64,000 nt of DNA from Terrimonas ginsenosidimutans (GTDB lineage: Bacteria; Bacteroidota; Bacteroidia; Chitinophagales; Chitinophagaceae): contig NZ_JAKLTR010000008.1 in assembly GCF_022012415.1 (NCBI RefSeq), forward strand, positions 248,001-312,000. The letters run 5' to 3'. The notes beneath the pieces are model-generated. The model did no database searches and was not told the DNA's origin. It saw only the letters and a program-made list of their open reading frames with translations. Positions 55,956-64,000 of the stretch are shown one piece after another (position 1 is the first letter of the stretch; each line of letters opens with the position of its first letter). The position numbers and the translations under genes were made by a program.

Positions 55956-57956
55956 ATGTTTCGTTTCCAGAGATCATTGCTTACCGCTATTGTTATTCTT
56001 GTTTTCCAGCAGGCAATAGCAAGCCCGGTAACAGACAGCATTATCGACCGTTACCGGCAGTTTCTTTTACAGACCGATGTCGATCAGGAAAAAACGGATC
56101 AGTGGCTGCGTTTGTTAAACAATGGCCAATGGTCCGATATCAATTATCAAAACCAGGAACGTGGCAACTGGAAAACAAGGGATCACCTGTTAAGATTACA
56201 GGCATTGGCCATCGCCTGGTCGAAACCTGGCAATAAATTATCCGGAAAGAATGAAGTATTGCAATCTCTCCTGTCTGCCACTGATGACTGGCTCAATAAA
56301 AAGTATCAGAATCCCAACTGGTGGCATAATGAGATCGGTGTGCCTCAACTGATGCGGGATATCATGATCCTGTTAAAAAACGACCTCAGTTCCAAACAAT
56401 GGGAACAGGCACTTGCTGTTTTGCGCCAGCATAAAGTGCATGGCACCGGTGCCAACCTTACCTGGTCGGCAGATCTTGGACTGCACTATGCCGCATTGAC
56501 CAACAACGAGCGTGGGGTAGATAGCTGCCGTAACCTGCTGATCAAAGAGATCATGATCAGCACACGCGAAGGCGTTCAACCTGATTTCAGTTTTCATCAA
56601 CATGGCGCAAGATTACAGAACTATCATTACGGCCGGTCATTCCTCACTGACAACACCCGGCTTGCCTGGCAATGCAGGAACACGCAGTGGGCATTCCCGG
56701 AAGAAAAAATATCGATACTCGCCGGACTGCTGCTCGAAGGCGATCAATGGATGACCAGAGGAAAGCACGTTTCACCAGCAGTGATCGACCGTGCAATAAG
56801 CCGACCGAATTATCTCGACACCGGCAATCTGACACTTACAGCTGTTCAGTTAAAAGACCTGCTTCCCGCCCTTCGAAATAAACTTGACAACGCCATCTTA
56901 TCTTACAGAGGCGTATATGCTGACATGGGTTACAAAAGCTTCCCCTATTCAGACTATGCAGCCTACAGTGATAAGAACTATAGCTTTTACCTGAAAACAT
57001 TTTCCACCCGAACTTTATCGTCCGAAACAACCACCAATTCAGAAAACCTCTTTGGGCACCTCTTAAATGGCGGCAATACATACTTCATCAAAAATGGAAA
57101 TGAATACACGAACCTGATGGCTGTATGGGACTGGAGTAAATTACCCGGCATAACCAACTTCAATGGCAATGCAAGGCTGATCCAGAAACCTTTTAACGGA
57201 GGAGTCGATAATGGGAAAAGCGGCTGCTGGGCCACCGATCATTCACTGGCAGATAGCAATTCCAAACTCAACGCGCATAAGTTCTGGGCCACACATAACA
57301 ATACCGTCGTTTGCCTGATCGCCGGCTTGAACACAACCGGAACTGCGGATTCGATATTCACCGTCATGGACCAAAGCAGGCTGCAGGAACAGATAGCATT
57401 TGATCAACCGGGTAACTTTCTCAAACAAGGGGTGCAAACGCTGAACGGTACAAAATGGATCTATCATGCAGGATTCGCCTATGCTCCCTTGTACAAAGAG
57501 ACCGTTTCTATTAAAAGCGGACCGGCAACCGGTTCATGGCACGTGATAAACCAAAGCGCGATAGATACACCGGTAAATGACAAAGTGTTCATCCCAATGC
57601 TCCTGCATAAAAAAAAGGAACAGACTTCCGGCTATGTTGTCGCCGCTGCAAATTCTTCTACAGCCGCCGCGGCAATATTCAAAAGACCAAACTGGAAGAT
57701 CATCAGCAACAACACAGCCTGCCAGGCTGTAAGTTTTGATAAAATACTCCTTTGTGCATTCTTTGAAAAAAGCAAACTAACATGGAAGAACAGGACAGTC
57801 AGTGTAAGCCGTCCCTGCATGCTGCAGATCGATGAAAAGAATGTTTACGTCTCAGACCCTGAACATAAAGGAGGAGAAGTGGAGGTACTGCTTGGCGGTA
57901 AGAGCTATAAAATAGCATTGCCTGAAAACGGCGGGATCTCCATCGTTCGATTGTAA
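55956..57956 (+). CDS. Polysaccharide lyase family 8 (hyaluronate/chondroitin/xanthan lyase family)
   Basis: Cleaves glycosidic bonds next to uronic acids by beta-elimination. Signal peptide: LLTAIVILVFQQAIA. The N-terminal (alpha/alpha) domain carries NWWHNEIGVPQLMRD (about 121-135) and catalytic residues Asn167, His216 and Tyr225 (FHQHGARLQNYHYG), and Arg279/Arg283. The His-Tyr, His-Arg spacings of +9, +63 and +67 equal those of chondroitinase AC. Glu363/Asn364 (NSEN) start the beta-sandwich. PL8 includes lyases for hyaluronan, chondroitin and xanthan; sequence does not choose, but neighbours GH88, GH92 and GH5 favour xanthan-type side chains. 666 aa, slightly shorter than usual (about 700-750). 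Confidence 0.93.
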   Translation: MFRFQRSLLTAIVILVFQQAIASPVTDSIIDRYRQFLLQTDVDQEKTDQWLRLLNNGQWSDINYQNQERGNWKTRDHLLRLQALAIAWSKPGNKLSGKNEVLQSLLSATDDWLNKKYQNPNWWHNEIGVPQLMRDIMILLKNDLSSKQWEQALAVLRQHKVHGTGANLTWSADLGLHYAALTNNERGVDSCRNLLIKEIMISTREGVQPDFSFHQHGARLQNYHYGRSFLTDNTRLAWQCRNTQWAFPEEKISILAGLLLEGDQWMTRGKHVSPAVIDRAISRPNYLDTGNLTLTAVQLKDLLPALRNKLDNAILSYRGVYADMGYKSFPYSDYAAYSDKNYSFYLKTFSTRTLSSETTTNSENLFGHLLNGGNTYFIKNGNEYTNLMAVWDWSKLPGITNFNGNARLIQKPFNGGVDNGKSGCWATDHSLADSNSKLNAHKFWATHNNTVVCLIAGLNTTGTADSIFTVMDQSRLQEQIAFDQPGNFLKQGVQTLNGTKWIYHAGFAYAPLYKETVSIKSGPATGSWHVINQSAIDTPVNDKVFIPMLLHKKKEQTSGYVVAAANSSTAAAAIFKRPNWKIISNNTACQAVSFDKILLCAFFEKSKLTWKNRTVSVSRPCMLQIDEKNVYVSDPEHKGGEVEVLLGGKSYKIALPENGGISIVRL

Positions 57957-58128
57957 CAGCAACTAACAACCCTGGCTGCCGTGCAGGAAGACAGGTCTCG
58001 TATGGCAGTGCAACGAGCCGCAGCGAGCGCAATATTCAACCTTTTAAATTGATATCTTGCGTCCACTGCGACCTATTGCATCCCTTGCAATACTAGCACG
58101 CCACGCAATTAAAACGACACGTCATAAG

Positions 58129-59475
58129 TCAGATCATCCTTTTCTTAAAATTGATCCACGACGCACCAAAAAGTATCATCGTCAATAACACTAACGGAAC
58201 TTGAGTTTCCAGCCAGGACAGTTTTCTATCCTCCCGAAAATACTCCAGTCTGAGATTCTTCCAATCCACCTTATCAACAGACACCCCTTCAAAAATAGCC
58301 GGGTAAAATTTTAACCGCAGTTGTTCATGAAAGTTTGCAGTTGCATCCAGAAAGCGCAACTGATTGCTTAAACCTGCTCCGGCAATATCATTTAGCTGGA
58401 ATTGGGCATGAAGCGTTGGCAGAAAAAACGCGAGTCCCTTGCTCGCATGTTCCCGTTGCCACAGCTTCTCGCGCAATTGTTTTGAATCAGCAGCAGATTC
58501 ATCATCCGCCATTTGTTGCGCCGCATAATACCAAAGCCACCCCCGCTTTTTCTCAGGTTTGGGATATTTGCTGAACTGCGGATAGTGTGCAAAGAACCTT
58601 GTTAGTGTTGGCGCTTCATCTGTATCCCACTTCTCATGCAGCCCCTGGCGTTGTTTTACCATTGTTGCAAGAGCTTCAGGAACTTCATATCGCGCAGATA
58701 AGTAATTATTCGCCGCACCCGGCAGGACAACGGTCAGCGAGAGCCAAACCGTTGCCATGACCACTGCACTACTTCCTGAATTCTTTTTGAGTGACACGAT
58801 AAAAAAACTCAGTGCAAACCAGAAAAAGATATACAAAACAGATAAACCCGTCACCATGAACAACGCCAGGTCCGGCTGCAATGACAAAACTCCGATTGCT
58901 ACAAACAGCAGGAAGAAAAATGCCAGCAGTGTTACGAATACACGGACAAGCAATTTTTTCCATAGGAAATTTGCCGGCTTACTGTCCTGCGACAAAATCA
59001 ACTTCCATGTGTTCCCTTCCTTTTCTTCAGCCAAAAGGTTATAGGTAAATGAGATGATCAACAGTGGAAACAGGTAGATCAGTACAAAACTAAGATCAAG
59101 ATTTCCCGCAAGCAGCCCGTATGGATTGAACAGGTCCGTATCATAAAGCTGGGCTTCCAGGTTACGGATATTTACATTCTGCAGAGAGCTGTTCACATCC
59201 CGCTGGCCTATCGAAAGCGCATTCAGCGGATGCGTCTCATTCACCAGTCCAAAACGGAGATAGTAAAATAACAGCCCCATATCCTTATTGAAAAAATGAA
59301 CATTGCGTTCAAGATGCTCTTTTTGCAACCGGGCAGCTTTTACCAGGCTCGTTTGCTGCTTCTGCAAATGAGCTCTACCGATAAAAATTCCTGCTACGCC
59401 TGCCAGCAACACTATCAATAAACCGATGACCACCATTCTTGAGCGGCAAAAACGCTTCAGCAATAACCAATACAT
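58129..59475 (-). CDS. ABC-2 type permease, DUF3526-like (second subunit)
   Basis: A 448-aa membrane protein. TM1 (VVIGLLIVLLAGVAGIFI) is followed by a large extracytoplasmic loop (about 35-125), then TM segments at about 125-245 (LIYLFPLLIISFTYNLLAEE, the ABC-2 EEKEGNTWKLIL coupling region). A second soluble stretch (about 255-415) and a last TM follow. The architecture fits DUF3526 permeases. It is translated directly downstream of its partner (stop to start 1 bp apart). With the ATPase and the TonB receptor it likely forms an exporter or maturation system; substrate unknown. Confidence 0.82.
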   Translation of the reverse strand: MYWLLLKRFCRSRMVVIGLLIVLLAGVAGIFIGRAHLQKQQTSLVKAARLQKEHLERNVHFFNKDMGLLFYYLRFGLVNETHPLNALSIGQRDVNSSLQNVNIRNLEAQLYDTDLFNPYGLLAGNLDLSFVLIYLFPLLIISFTYNLLAEEKEGNTWKLILSQDSKPANFLWKKLLVRVFVTLLAFFFLLFVAIGVLSLQPDLALFMVTGLSVLYIFFWFALSFFIVSLKKNSGSSAVVMATVWLSLTVVLPGAANNYLSARYEVPEALATMVKQRQGLHEKWDTDEAPTLTRFFAHYPQFSKYPKPEKKRGWLWYYAAQQMADDESAADSKQLREKLWQREHASKGLAFFLPTLHAQFQLNDIAGAGLSNQLRFLDATANFHEQLRLKFYPAIFEGVSVDKVDWKNLRLEYFREDRKLSWLETQVPLVLLTMILFGASWINFKKRMI

Positions 59476-59476
59476 A

Positions 59477-60925
59477 TCAAACTGCTTTTAATTTTTTAGA
59501 AATAACGAACACCAGGATCACCAATGCAGCTGCCCAGGCCAGCAATGCCAGCAGGGACAGACTTTCATCATTCAGCACCTTACGAAGCGACGGGCGCTTA
59601 TAGTCAAAATCAGCAAAAGCTCTCCAGTGATCACGACTGATGCTGTGTGGGGCCTCATGTTGCTCTGGCCGCCTGTTACTGATCAGTTTGATCTGCAGAT
59701 CATTCATCTGCTGAGCAAGATTGTAACGATACTCTTCTGCTTGTTGCTGAAACCAGCTATAGGTATTAAAATCTGTTCCGCTAAGCCCCATCGAAAGATT
59801 ACGTTGTGCTGCAAACGGATTAATGAAGGCTGCTACGCGGGACACGCTGTTCTGACGTTTGTAATTATCCAGTAGCGATAACAAATGCTGCTGATATATC
59901 TCCGCGCTGATCCGCTCGCCCTCCTTCATCTGAAACCCGCTGTAGTTGAATGGCAACTGCACAAGTGAATCTACTTTGTACGCCTTCAGTAAAGAATCTT
60001 TCAACCCTTTATAATAAGGATCATTGGGATCATGACTGTCACCTTTTTTGATCAGATCGCTCTCGATACCCGCTTCAAATTCCACTTTGGACAGCGATGG
60101 AAAGATCGCAGCACCGGCGGCCTGAGAAGCCCTTGGTAGGATCACCACAAATAATAGCCAGATCCCGATCAACGATACAAGGGCCAACCTGGCCGTCTTG
60201 CTGACAGAAGACAGCAGCACAGCAATCAAACTGATCACTACAAAATAAACGGAATAGATAAATGTGATCAGCATGGCGCGCAACCATTCATCAGCTCCAA
60301 ATAACATGGAGGGAACAGATATCCCCGCTGTAATCAGGATAACCATCGCGAAAAATAACAGGGGTAAAGCGATCGCCAGTAATCCAAAAGCTTTTCCAAA
60401 AATAACTTCTTTCCATGTTGCCCCCTGGCTTAACAGGATCTTCAGTGTCCCATTCTCTCTATCAGCGGCAATCGTATCAAACCCGATAAAGAAGATCACA
60501 AGCGGCAGCAGTACCTGCAGGATCATTGCAAGGCTTATTTCTCCAAAACGAAACATCCCTGTACTAAATCCTGCTTCCGAAAAATTAACGGAATTCTGCT
60601 TGTGCGCTTCCAGAAAAACAGCATTCCCCGTATAACTCTCGATCCCAAAATCAAACACGCTTAGCGGATGCTTTGGACGAAACGCTATATACCCGTAATG
60701 CGCCATCCTGTGCGGATGCTTATCCGGCATATTTTCCCATTGCGCTCGTACTTCCTTCTGATACCTGATCCGGCTTGCTGTCTGATCAGCATAGATCTTA
60801 CTTCCACTATATCCTGCATAGATCAGCAGCAGGACAATGATAGCCAGCAATAGCAATACGGCTTTATTACTTAAAGCATTCTTCACTACCTGCCTGGCAA
60901 ATAATATCAATAACGATCTTCGCAT
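59477..60925 (-). CDS. ABC-2 type permease, DUF3526-like (first subunit)
   Basis: A 482-aa paralogue of the next gene: TM1 (KAVLLLLAIIVLLLIYAGY), an exterior loop, a TM bundle at about 130-260 (VLLPLVIFFIGFDTIAADRE, ENGTLKILLSQGATWKEVIF coupling helix), a second soluble stretch with the IKKGDSHDPNDPYYKGLK segment and a C-terminal TM (LLALLAWAAALVILVFVI). The two permeases most likely dimerise with the partial ATPase at the right edge. The gene is 12 bp from the TonB receptor gene. Transported compound is unknown; relatives occur in NosDFY-like and peptide/metallophore export loci. Confidence 0.82.
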   Translation of the reverse strand: MRRSLLILFARQVVKNALSNKAVLLLLAIIVLLLIYAGYSGSKIYADQTASRIRYQKEVRAQWENMPDKHPHRMAHYGYIAFRPKHPLSVFDFGIESYTGNAVFLEAHKQNSVNFSEAGFSTGMFRFGEISLAMILQVLLPLVIFFIGFDTIAADRENGTLKILLSQGATWKEVIFGKAFGLLAIALPLLFFAMVILITAGISVPSMLFGADEWLRAMLITFIYSVYFVVISLIAVLLSSVSKTARLALVSLIGIWLLFVVILPRASQAAGAAIFPSLSKVEFEAGIESDLIKKGDSHDPNDPYYKGLKDSLLKAYKVDSLVQLPFNYSGFQMKEGERISAEIYQQHLLSLLDNYKRQNSVSRVAAFINPFAAQRNLSMGLSGTDFNTYSWFQQQAEEYRYNLAQQMNDLQIKLISNRRPEQHEAPHSISRDHWRAFADFDYKRPSLRKVLNDESLSLLALLAWAAALVILVFVISKKLKAV

Positions 60926-60936
60926 ACACTTTTACA

Positions 60937-63435
60937 TTAAAATTTATAGGTTGCAGTCAACAGGATATTTCTTGGCGCCCCCGGAAACAAGCGCTGATAA
61001 TTCTGTGCACCGATCCAGTAAGTCTTATCCAGCACATTGTTAACATTAAGAGCCAGCTGCATATCTCCTTTGCCCGGTGTATAATAGAGAGCCAGATCCA
61101 GTAATGTATAGGAAGGCACCTTGAATGCGCGGGTGAACCAGGGCACTTTGTCGCCACTGTACTGCAAGCCCAACCCTGCACCAAACCCTTTTAATGAAGA
61201 ATTACTGATAAAGTTGTAACGTGTCCAGAAGTTACCACTGTTAAATGGCGTATTCTCTTTTCTCAAACCAACCAGTTCCGATTTGGCATCGCGCTTTATC
61301 CTTGCGTCTATATAACTATACGAAAGATTGACCTGCCAGTTAGGCAAAACAAACCCAGCCACTTCCAGTTCAAATCCCTTGCTGCGGTCTGCACCTCTTG
61401 TCACCAGCGAATCAGGATAGGCCGGCAGGTTTGCATTCATCAGGATATTACGCTGGTTGATGATATACCAGGCAGCATTTACCTGGATCTTATTTTTCAG
61501 TAACGAAGCTTTTACGCCAGCCTCCTTCAGATCACTGGTCAACGCGTCAAAGATGGCAGCTGATTTTGGCGTATTATAGAAATTACCTGTATTCGGCATG
61601 AGGGTAACGGTATTTGACTGCGGCTGAAACCCTTCAAGGTAAGTCCCATAAAGATTAACATCCTTTGTGAGTGCATAGGTAAGACCTGCACGCGGCAGCA
61701 AAGCCTTATTGGTAAATGATGATTCATTAACCGAATTATAATTGGTAATATCCTTGAACCATTCCTGCCTTAGACCAAGCAGAATAGTAAAACGGTTCCA
61801 TTGCAATTGCTCCTGGATATAGACCGCATGATTCGTCGTTAGCGCAGCTGGCAGCACTGTTCTTACATTGAAGGAATAATCATCCGTATTCCGGATCGTA
61901 TATACAGGATTATTCAGATCAAAATAATTAACGTTTGGGCGTGGAAGTACAACACCGCCTGCCGTGATCGTTTGATAATTTGACTGATTGGCCGGAATAT
62001 ATGTATTCGCCACTGTCCCATCTTTCAATAAGAATCCACGGGCTGCATTCTGACCACCGCCCTTGGTTTTTTCCCAGCTGTTCAGATCATAACCAAACAC
62101 CAGTTTGTGTTTGATCTTTCCCGTGTTGAAATCAGCATTAAAATAACTGCTCACATTATCGACGCTCCAGAACTGTTTGCGTTGAATAAACTGCATCCCC
62201 GCCAGCGACGTAACAGGATTATTACCCAGGTCCACTGCAAATGCATTGGTAGTCCTGTGCTCCTGCAGATCTTCTGACCATGTCTGCTTCATATAAGAAG
62301 TATTGAACGTAAGCCAGGAACTGAAATGATGTGCAACATTTGCCGTCACGATCATTTCCCTTGACTTAAAGAAATCATTCGGAGCGCTAAGATTTAAACT
62401 GACAGGTGTACTCTTCAGATCGGTTTGCCCTGCAACAGCACCAAAGATCGGCTGACCTCTGTCGAGATTTCCATTCATATTGCTATAGATCATCTCAACA
62501 TTCACTGCTGTCCTGTCATTGGGGATATAAGAAAAAGAAGGGGAAATAAGCAATGATTTATTGCCAACAAAGTCTCGGAAACTTCTTGCATCCTGATAAG
62601 CAGCATTAATGCGATATAACAAAGTCTTGCTTTCATTCAACGGCCCTGTAAAATCAAGTGTACCGCGGATGGTGCTGAAACTTCCGGCAGTCAGGCTTAT
62701 TTCTTTGCGTGAAACAGACAACGGCTTCTTTGTAACGAGATTGATGCTTCCTCCCGGATCAACGCTTGCGAAGCTTGCACTGGCAGGTCCTTTGATCACT
62801 TCCACCCGTTCGATATTGCTTGTAAGTGGTTGCAGAAAATAATACTGGCGGGTTCGCATGCCATTGACGATCTGCCCCTCTTCATTCTGACTGATCCCAC
62901 GGATCGCATACTGGTTATAGTAGCTTGAAGGTATGACACCACTAGCCACTTTCACCGCATCTGCCAATTGGAAAGCCTGCCGGTCGGACATCAGCTCTTT
63001 TGTGATCGCCGTGATGGATTGGGGTATGTCTTTGTTCAATGCCGCAATCTTCGTAGCACTGAAAGAATAATCACTATTGTACTTCCGGGCACTTCGCCCG
63101 ATGATCTCCACCGATTGTAATTGTTTCGACCTGATAGCCAGTACGATCCTGAGATCCTCAACAGACCGTTCAACCAGTACTATCCTCTGAGAATGATCCT
63201 CAAATCCCACATTGGTGATCGTTAGCGTATAATCTCCTTGTGGCAATTCCTGAAAAGCAAAATAGCCTTGCGCGTCGGTCAGGCTTGCGCGCGTAAAAGA
63301 CCCCGATCTTACTTTCACTGAAGCCCCCTGGAGAAATCCACCGTGATCATCCTGAACATAGCCTTTCAGACTCAGCTGTGCTGATGCGGTGGTAAAAAGA
63401 CAGAACAATAGCAGGACGGTGATAAAATATTTCAT
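60937..63435 (-). CDS. TonB-dependent siderophore-type receptor
   Basis: An 832-aa outer-membrane receptor. Signal peptide (ITVLLLFCLFTTASA), a CarboxypepD_reg-like domain (about 20-100: LKGYVQDDHGGFLQGASVKV), plug (about 130-260: DIPQSITAITKELMSDRQAF, YAIRGISQNEEGQIVNGMRT, EVIKGPASASFASVDPGGSI), and a 22-strand barrel to NILLTATYKF. The plug motifs are those of the FhuA/FpvA-like siderophore family and differ from the three SusC proteins. Its placement inside an ABC operon suggests uptake or recapture of a metal complex or other small ligand. No promoter or Fur box was identified, as its gene start is only 15 bp from the upstream ATPase stop. Confidence 0.92.
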   Translation of the reverse strand: MKYFITVLLLFCLFTTASAQLSLKGYVQDDHGGFLQGASVKVRSGSFTRASLTDAQGYFAFQELPQGDYTLTITNVGFEDHSQRIVLVERSVEDLRIVLAIRSKQLQSVEIIGRSARKYNSDYSFSATKIAALNKDIPQSITAITKELMSDRQAFQLADAVKVASGVIPSSYYNQYAIRGISQNEEGQIVNGMRTRQYYFLQPLTSNIERVEVIKGPASASFASVDPGGSINLVTKKPLSVSRKEISLTAGSFSTIRGTLDFTGPLNESKTLLYRINAAYQDARSFRDFVGNKSLLISPSFSYIPNDRTAVNVEMIYSNMNGNLDRGQPIFGAVAGQTDLKSTPVSLNLSAPNDFFKSREMIVTANVAHHFSSWLTFNTSYMKQTWSEDLQEHRTTNAFAVDLGNNPVTSLAGMQFIQRKQFWSVDNVSSYFNADFNTGKIKHKLVFGYDLNSWEKTKGGGQNAARGFLLKDGTVANTYIPANQSNYQTITAGGVVLPRPNVNYFDLNNPVYTIRNTDDYSFNVRTVLPAALTTNHAVYIQEQLQWNRFTILLGLRQEWFKDITNYNSVNESSFTNKALLPRAGLTYALTKDVNLYGTYLEGFQPQSNTVTLMPNTGNFYNTPKSAAIFDALTSDLKEAGVKASLLKNKIQVNAAWYIINQRNILMNANLPAYPDSLVTRGADRSKGFELEVAGFVLPNWQVNLSYSYIDARIKRDAKSELVGLRKENTPFNSGNFWTRYNFISNSSLKGFGAGLGLQYSGDKVPWFTRAFKVPSYTLLDLALYYTPGKGDMQLALNVNNVLDKTYWIGAQNYQRLFPGAPRNILLTATYKF

Positions 63436-63450
63436 ATTGATGTTGATACG

Positions 63451-64000
63451 TTAGATGGTTTCAAGGTAGAGCTGCTGTAATTCACCTGCGGTGATCTGGC
63501 TTGTATCGAGTGTATGCACCAATCTCCCCTGTTTCATGATACCGATGCGTGTGCCAACATTTACAGCATTGAAAATGTCATGCGTAGCCATGAAAATGCT
63601 CTTACCCTCCAGCGCGAGCTCCTTGCAGATCTTTGTGAACTCATCAGTCGCTTTAGGATCGAGCCCGGATGTTGGTTCATCCATCAGGATCGCATCCGCA
63701 TTTTTTGCGAGTGCAATAGCGATCCCTACTTTCTGCCGCATTCCCTTCGAATAGGTAGACAGCTTCCTGCTCTGCGCATCCGGGCCGAGATCAGCTTTGG
63801 TCAGGAAAGCACTGAGCTCGCCAATTGAATACCTGAACCCGGCGAGACGGCTGAAGAAATCAAGATTTTCTACGCCGGTCAAGTTGCCATATAACTGCAC
63901 CACTTCGGGGATATAGGCAATAAACTTTTTGGTTTTCGGATCATTGGGCCTCACTTCCACACCATTGACAAGTGCTTTGCCCCTGGTGGCTTCAACAAAT
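63451..64000 (-). CDS. ABC transporter ATP-binding protein (5' end outside window)
   Basis: The frame is open through 64000, so the N-terminus with Walker A is missing. Visible parts are the Q-loop (IAYIPEVVQLYGNLTGVENL), ABC signature (YSKGMRQKVGIA), Walker B plus D-loop (ADAILMDEPTSGLDPKATDE) and H-loop (FMATHDIF). The short C-terminal TSQITAGELQQLYLETI matches the ATPases that pair with ABC-2/DUF3526 permeases. It would energise the two permeases encoded downstream. An internal GTG near 63960 is not the true start, because coding continues upstream. Confidence 0.92.
   Translation of the reverse strand, partial: FVEATRGKALVNGVEVRPNDPKTKKFIAYIPEVVQLYGNLTGVENLDFFSRLAGFRYSIGELSAFLTKADLGPDAQSRKLSTYSKGMRQKVGIAIALAKNADAILMDEPTSGLDPKATDEFTKICKELALEGKSIFMATHDIFNAVNVGTRIGIMKQGRLVHTLDTSQITAGELQQLYLETI

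Noticed and set aside
57957-58128. Small RNA or repeat in the gap between PL8 and the ABC operon
   Set aside because: Only 5-6 bp dyads are present (e.g. ATTGCA/TGCAAT near 58075-58091) and no T-tract or promoter; nothing convincing.
63451-63960. Complete 169-aa ABC ATPase starting at 63960
   Set aside because: Coding similarity continues through the right edge and Walker A is missing, so the gene is truncated by the window, not short.
1-64000. CRISPR arrays, tRNA/rRNA genes, IS elements, prophage genes, riboswitches
   Set aside because: Looked for direct repeats with spacers, transposase motifs, and known RNA signatures; none seen.

Overview
The window looks like the chromosome of a free-living, glycan-degrading member of the Bacteroidota, most likely a Chitinophagaceae-type organism. 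This rests on three SusC/SusD pairs, a FecI/FecR pair with an STN-domain SusC, a hybrid two-component regulator (HTCS), a type IX secretion (T9SS) C-terminal signal and a Bacteroidota-type TAnnTTTG promoter motif. No rRNA, tRNA, insertion sequence, phage gene or CRISPR array was seen. Almost every gene serves capture, breakdown or uptake of complex carbohydrates.

Region A (1-20055, all minus strand) is a run of about 14 genes headed by an ECF sigma factor, its FecR anti-sigma, an STN-carrying SusC and a SusD-like lipoprotein. Behind them lie a Tat-type Gfo/Idh/MocA oxidoreductase, an aberrant NRAMP-fold transporter, an NAD-dependent epimerase/dehydratase, a DapA-family aldolase, ApbE, an M20 amidohydrolase, a NagX-like acyltransferase, a GH109-type protein, a beta-helix protein and a DUF5107/TPR protein cut by the window edge. 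The substrate is unknown. The NRAMP-like protein lacks the metal ligands of its family and is the only evident inner-membrane importer, so it may carry an organic substrate.

Region B (20520-36817) is an amino-sugar locus. It holds a SusC/SusD pair (plus strand), then nagA, a FucP/NagP-like MFS permease, nagB and a GH31 glycosidase (minus strand). A LacI-family regulator follows, then a plus-strand operon of oxidoreductase, NahK-like sugar kinase and sialate O-acetylesterase-like enzyme. Two identical 13-bp operator-like sites lie upstream of the GH31 gene and of the plus-strand operon, and a looser match lies before SusC.

Region C (36934-40603) holds a large T9SS-exported Ig/IPT-domain protein on the minus strand, convergent with region B and separated from it by a strong bidirectional terminator. 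It is followed by about 1 kb with little coding content.

Region D (40604-57956) is a complete-looking polysaccharide utilisation locus (PUL). HTCS, GH88, GH5 and GH92 lie on the minus strand. SusC, SusD, a DUF5018-like lipoprotein, a DUF4466-like lipoprotein and a PL8 lyase diverge on the plus strand. PL8, GH88, GH92 and GH5 together fit a polymer with a beta-1,4-glucan backbone and Man-GlcA-Man side chains (xanthan or acetan type) better than a glycosaminoglycan. The specificity is inferred.

Region E (58129-64000, minus strand) is an ABC exporter/TonB-receptor operon: an ATPase (cut by the right edge), a siderophore-type TonB receptor and two DUF3526-type permeases.

Three control systems therefore sit side by side: sigma/anti-sigma (A), LacI (B) and HTCS (D).
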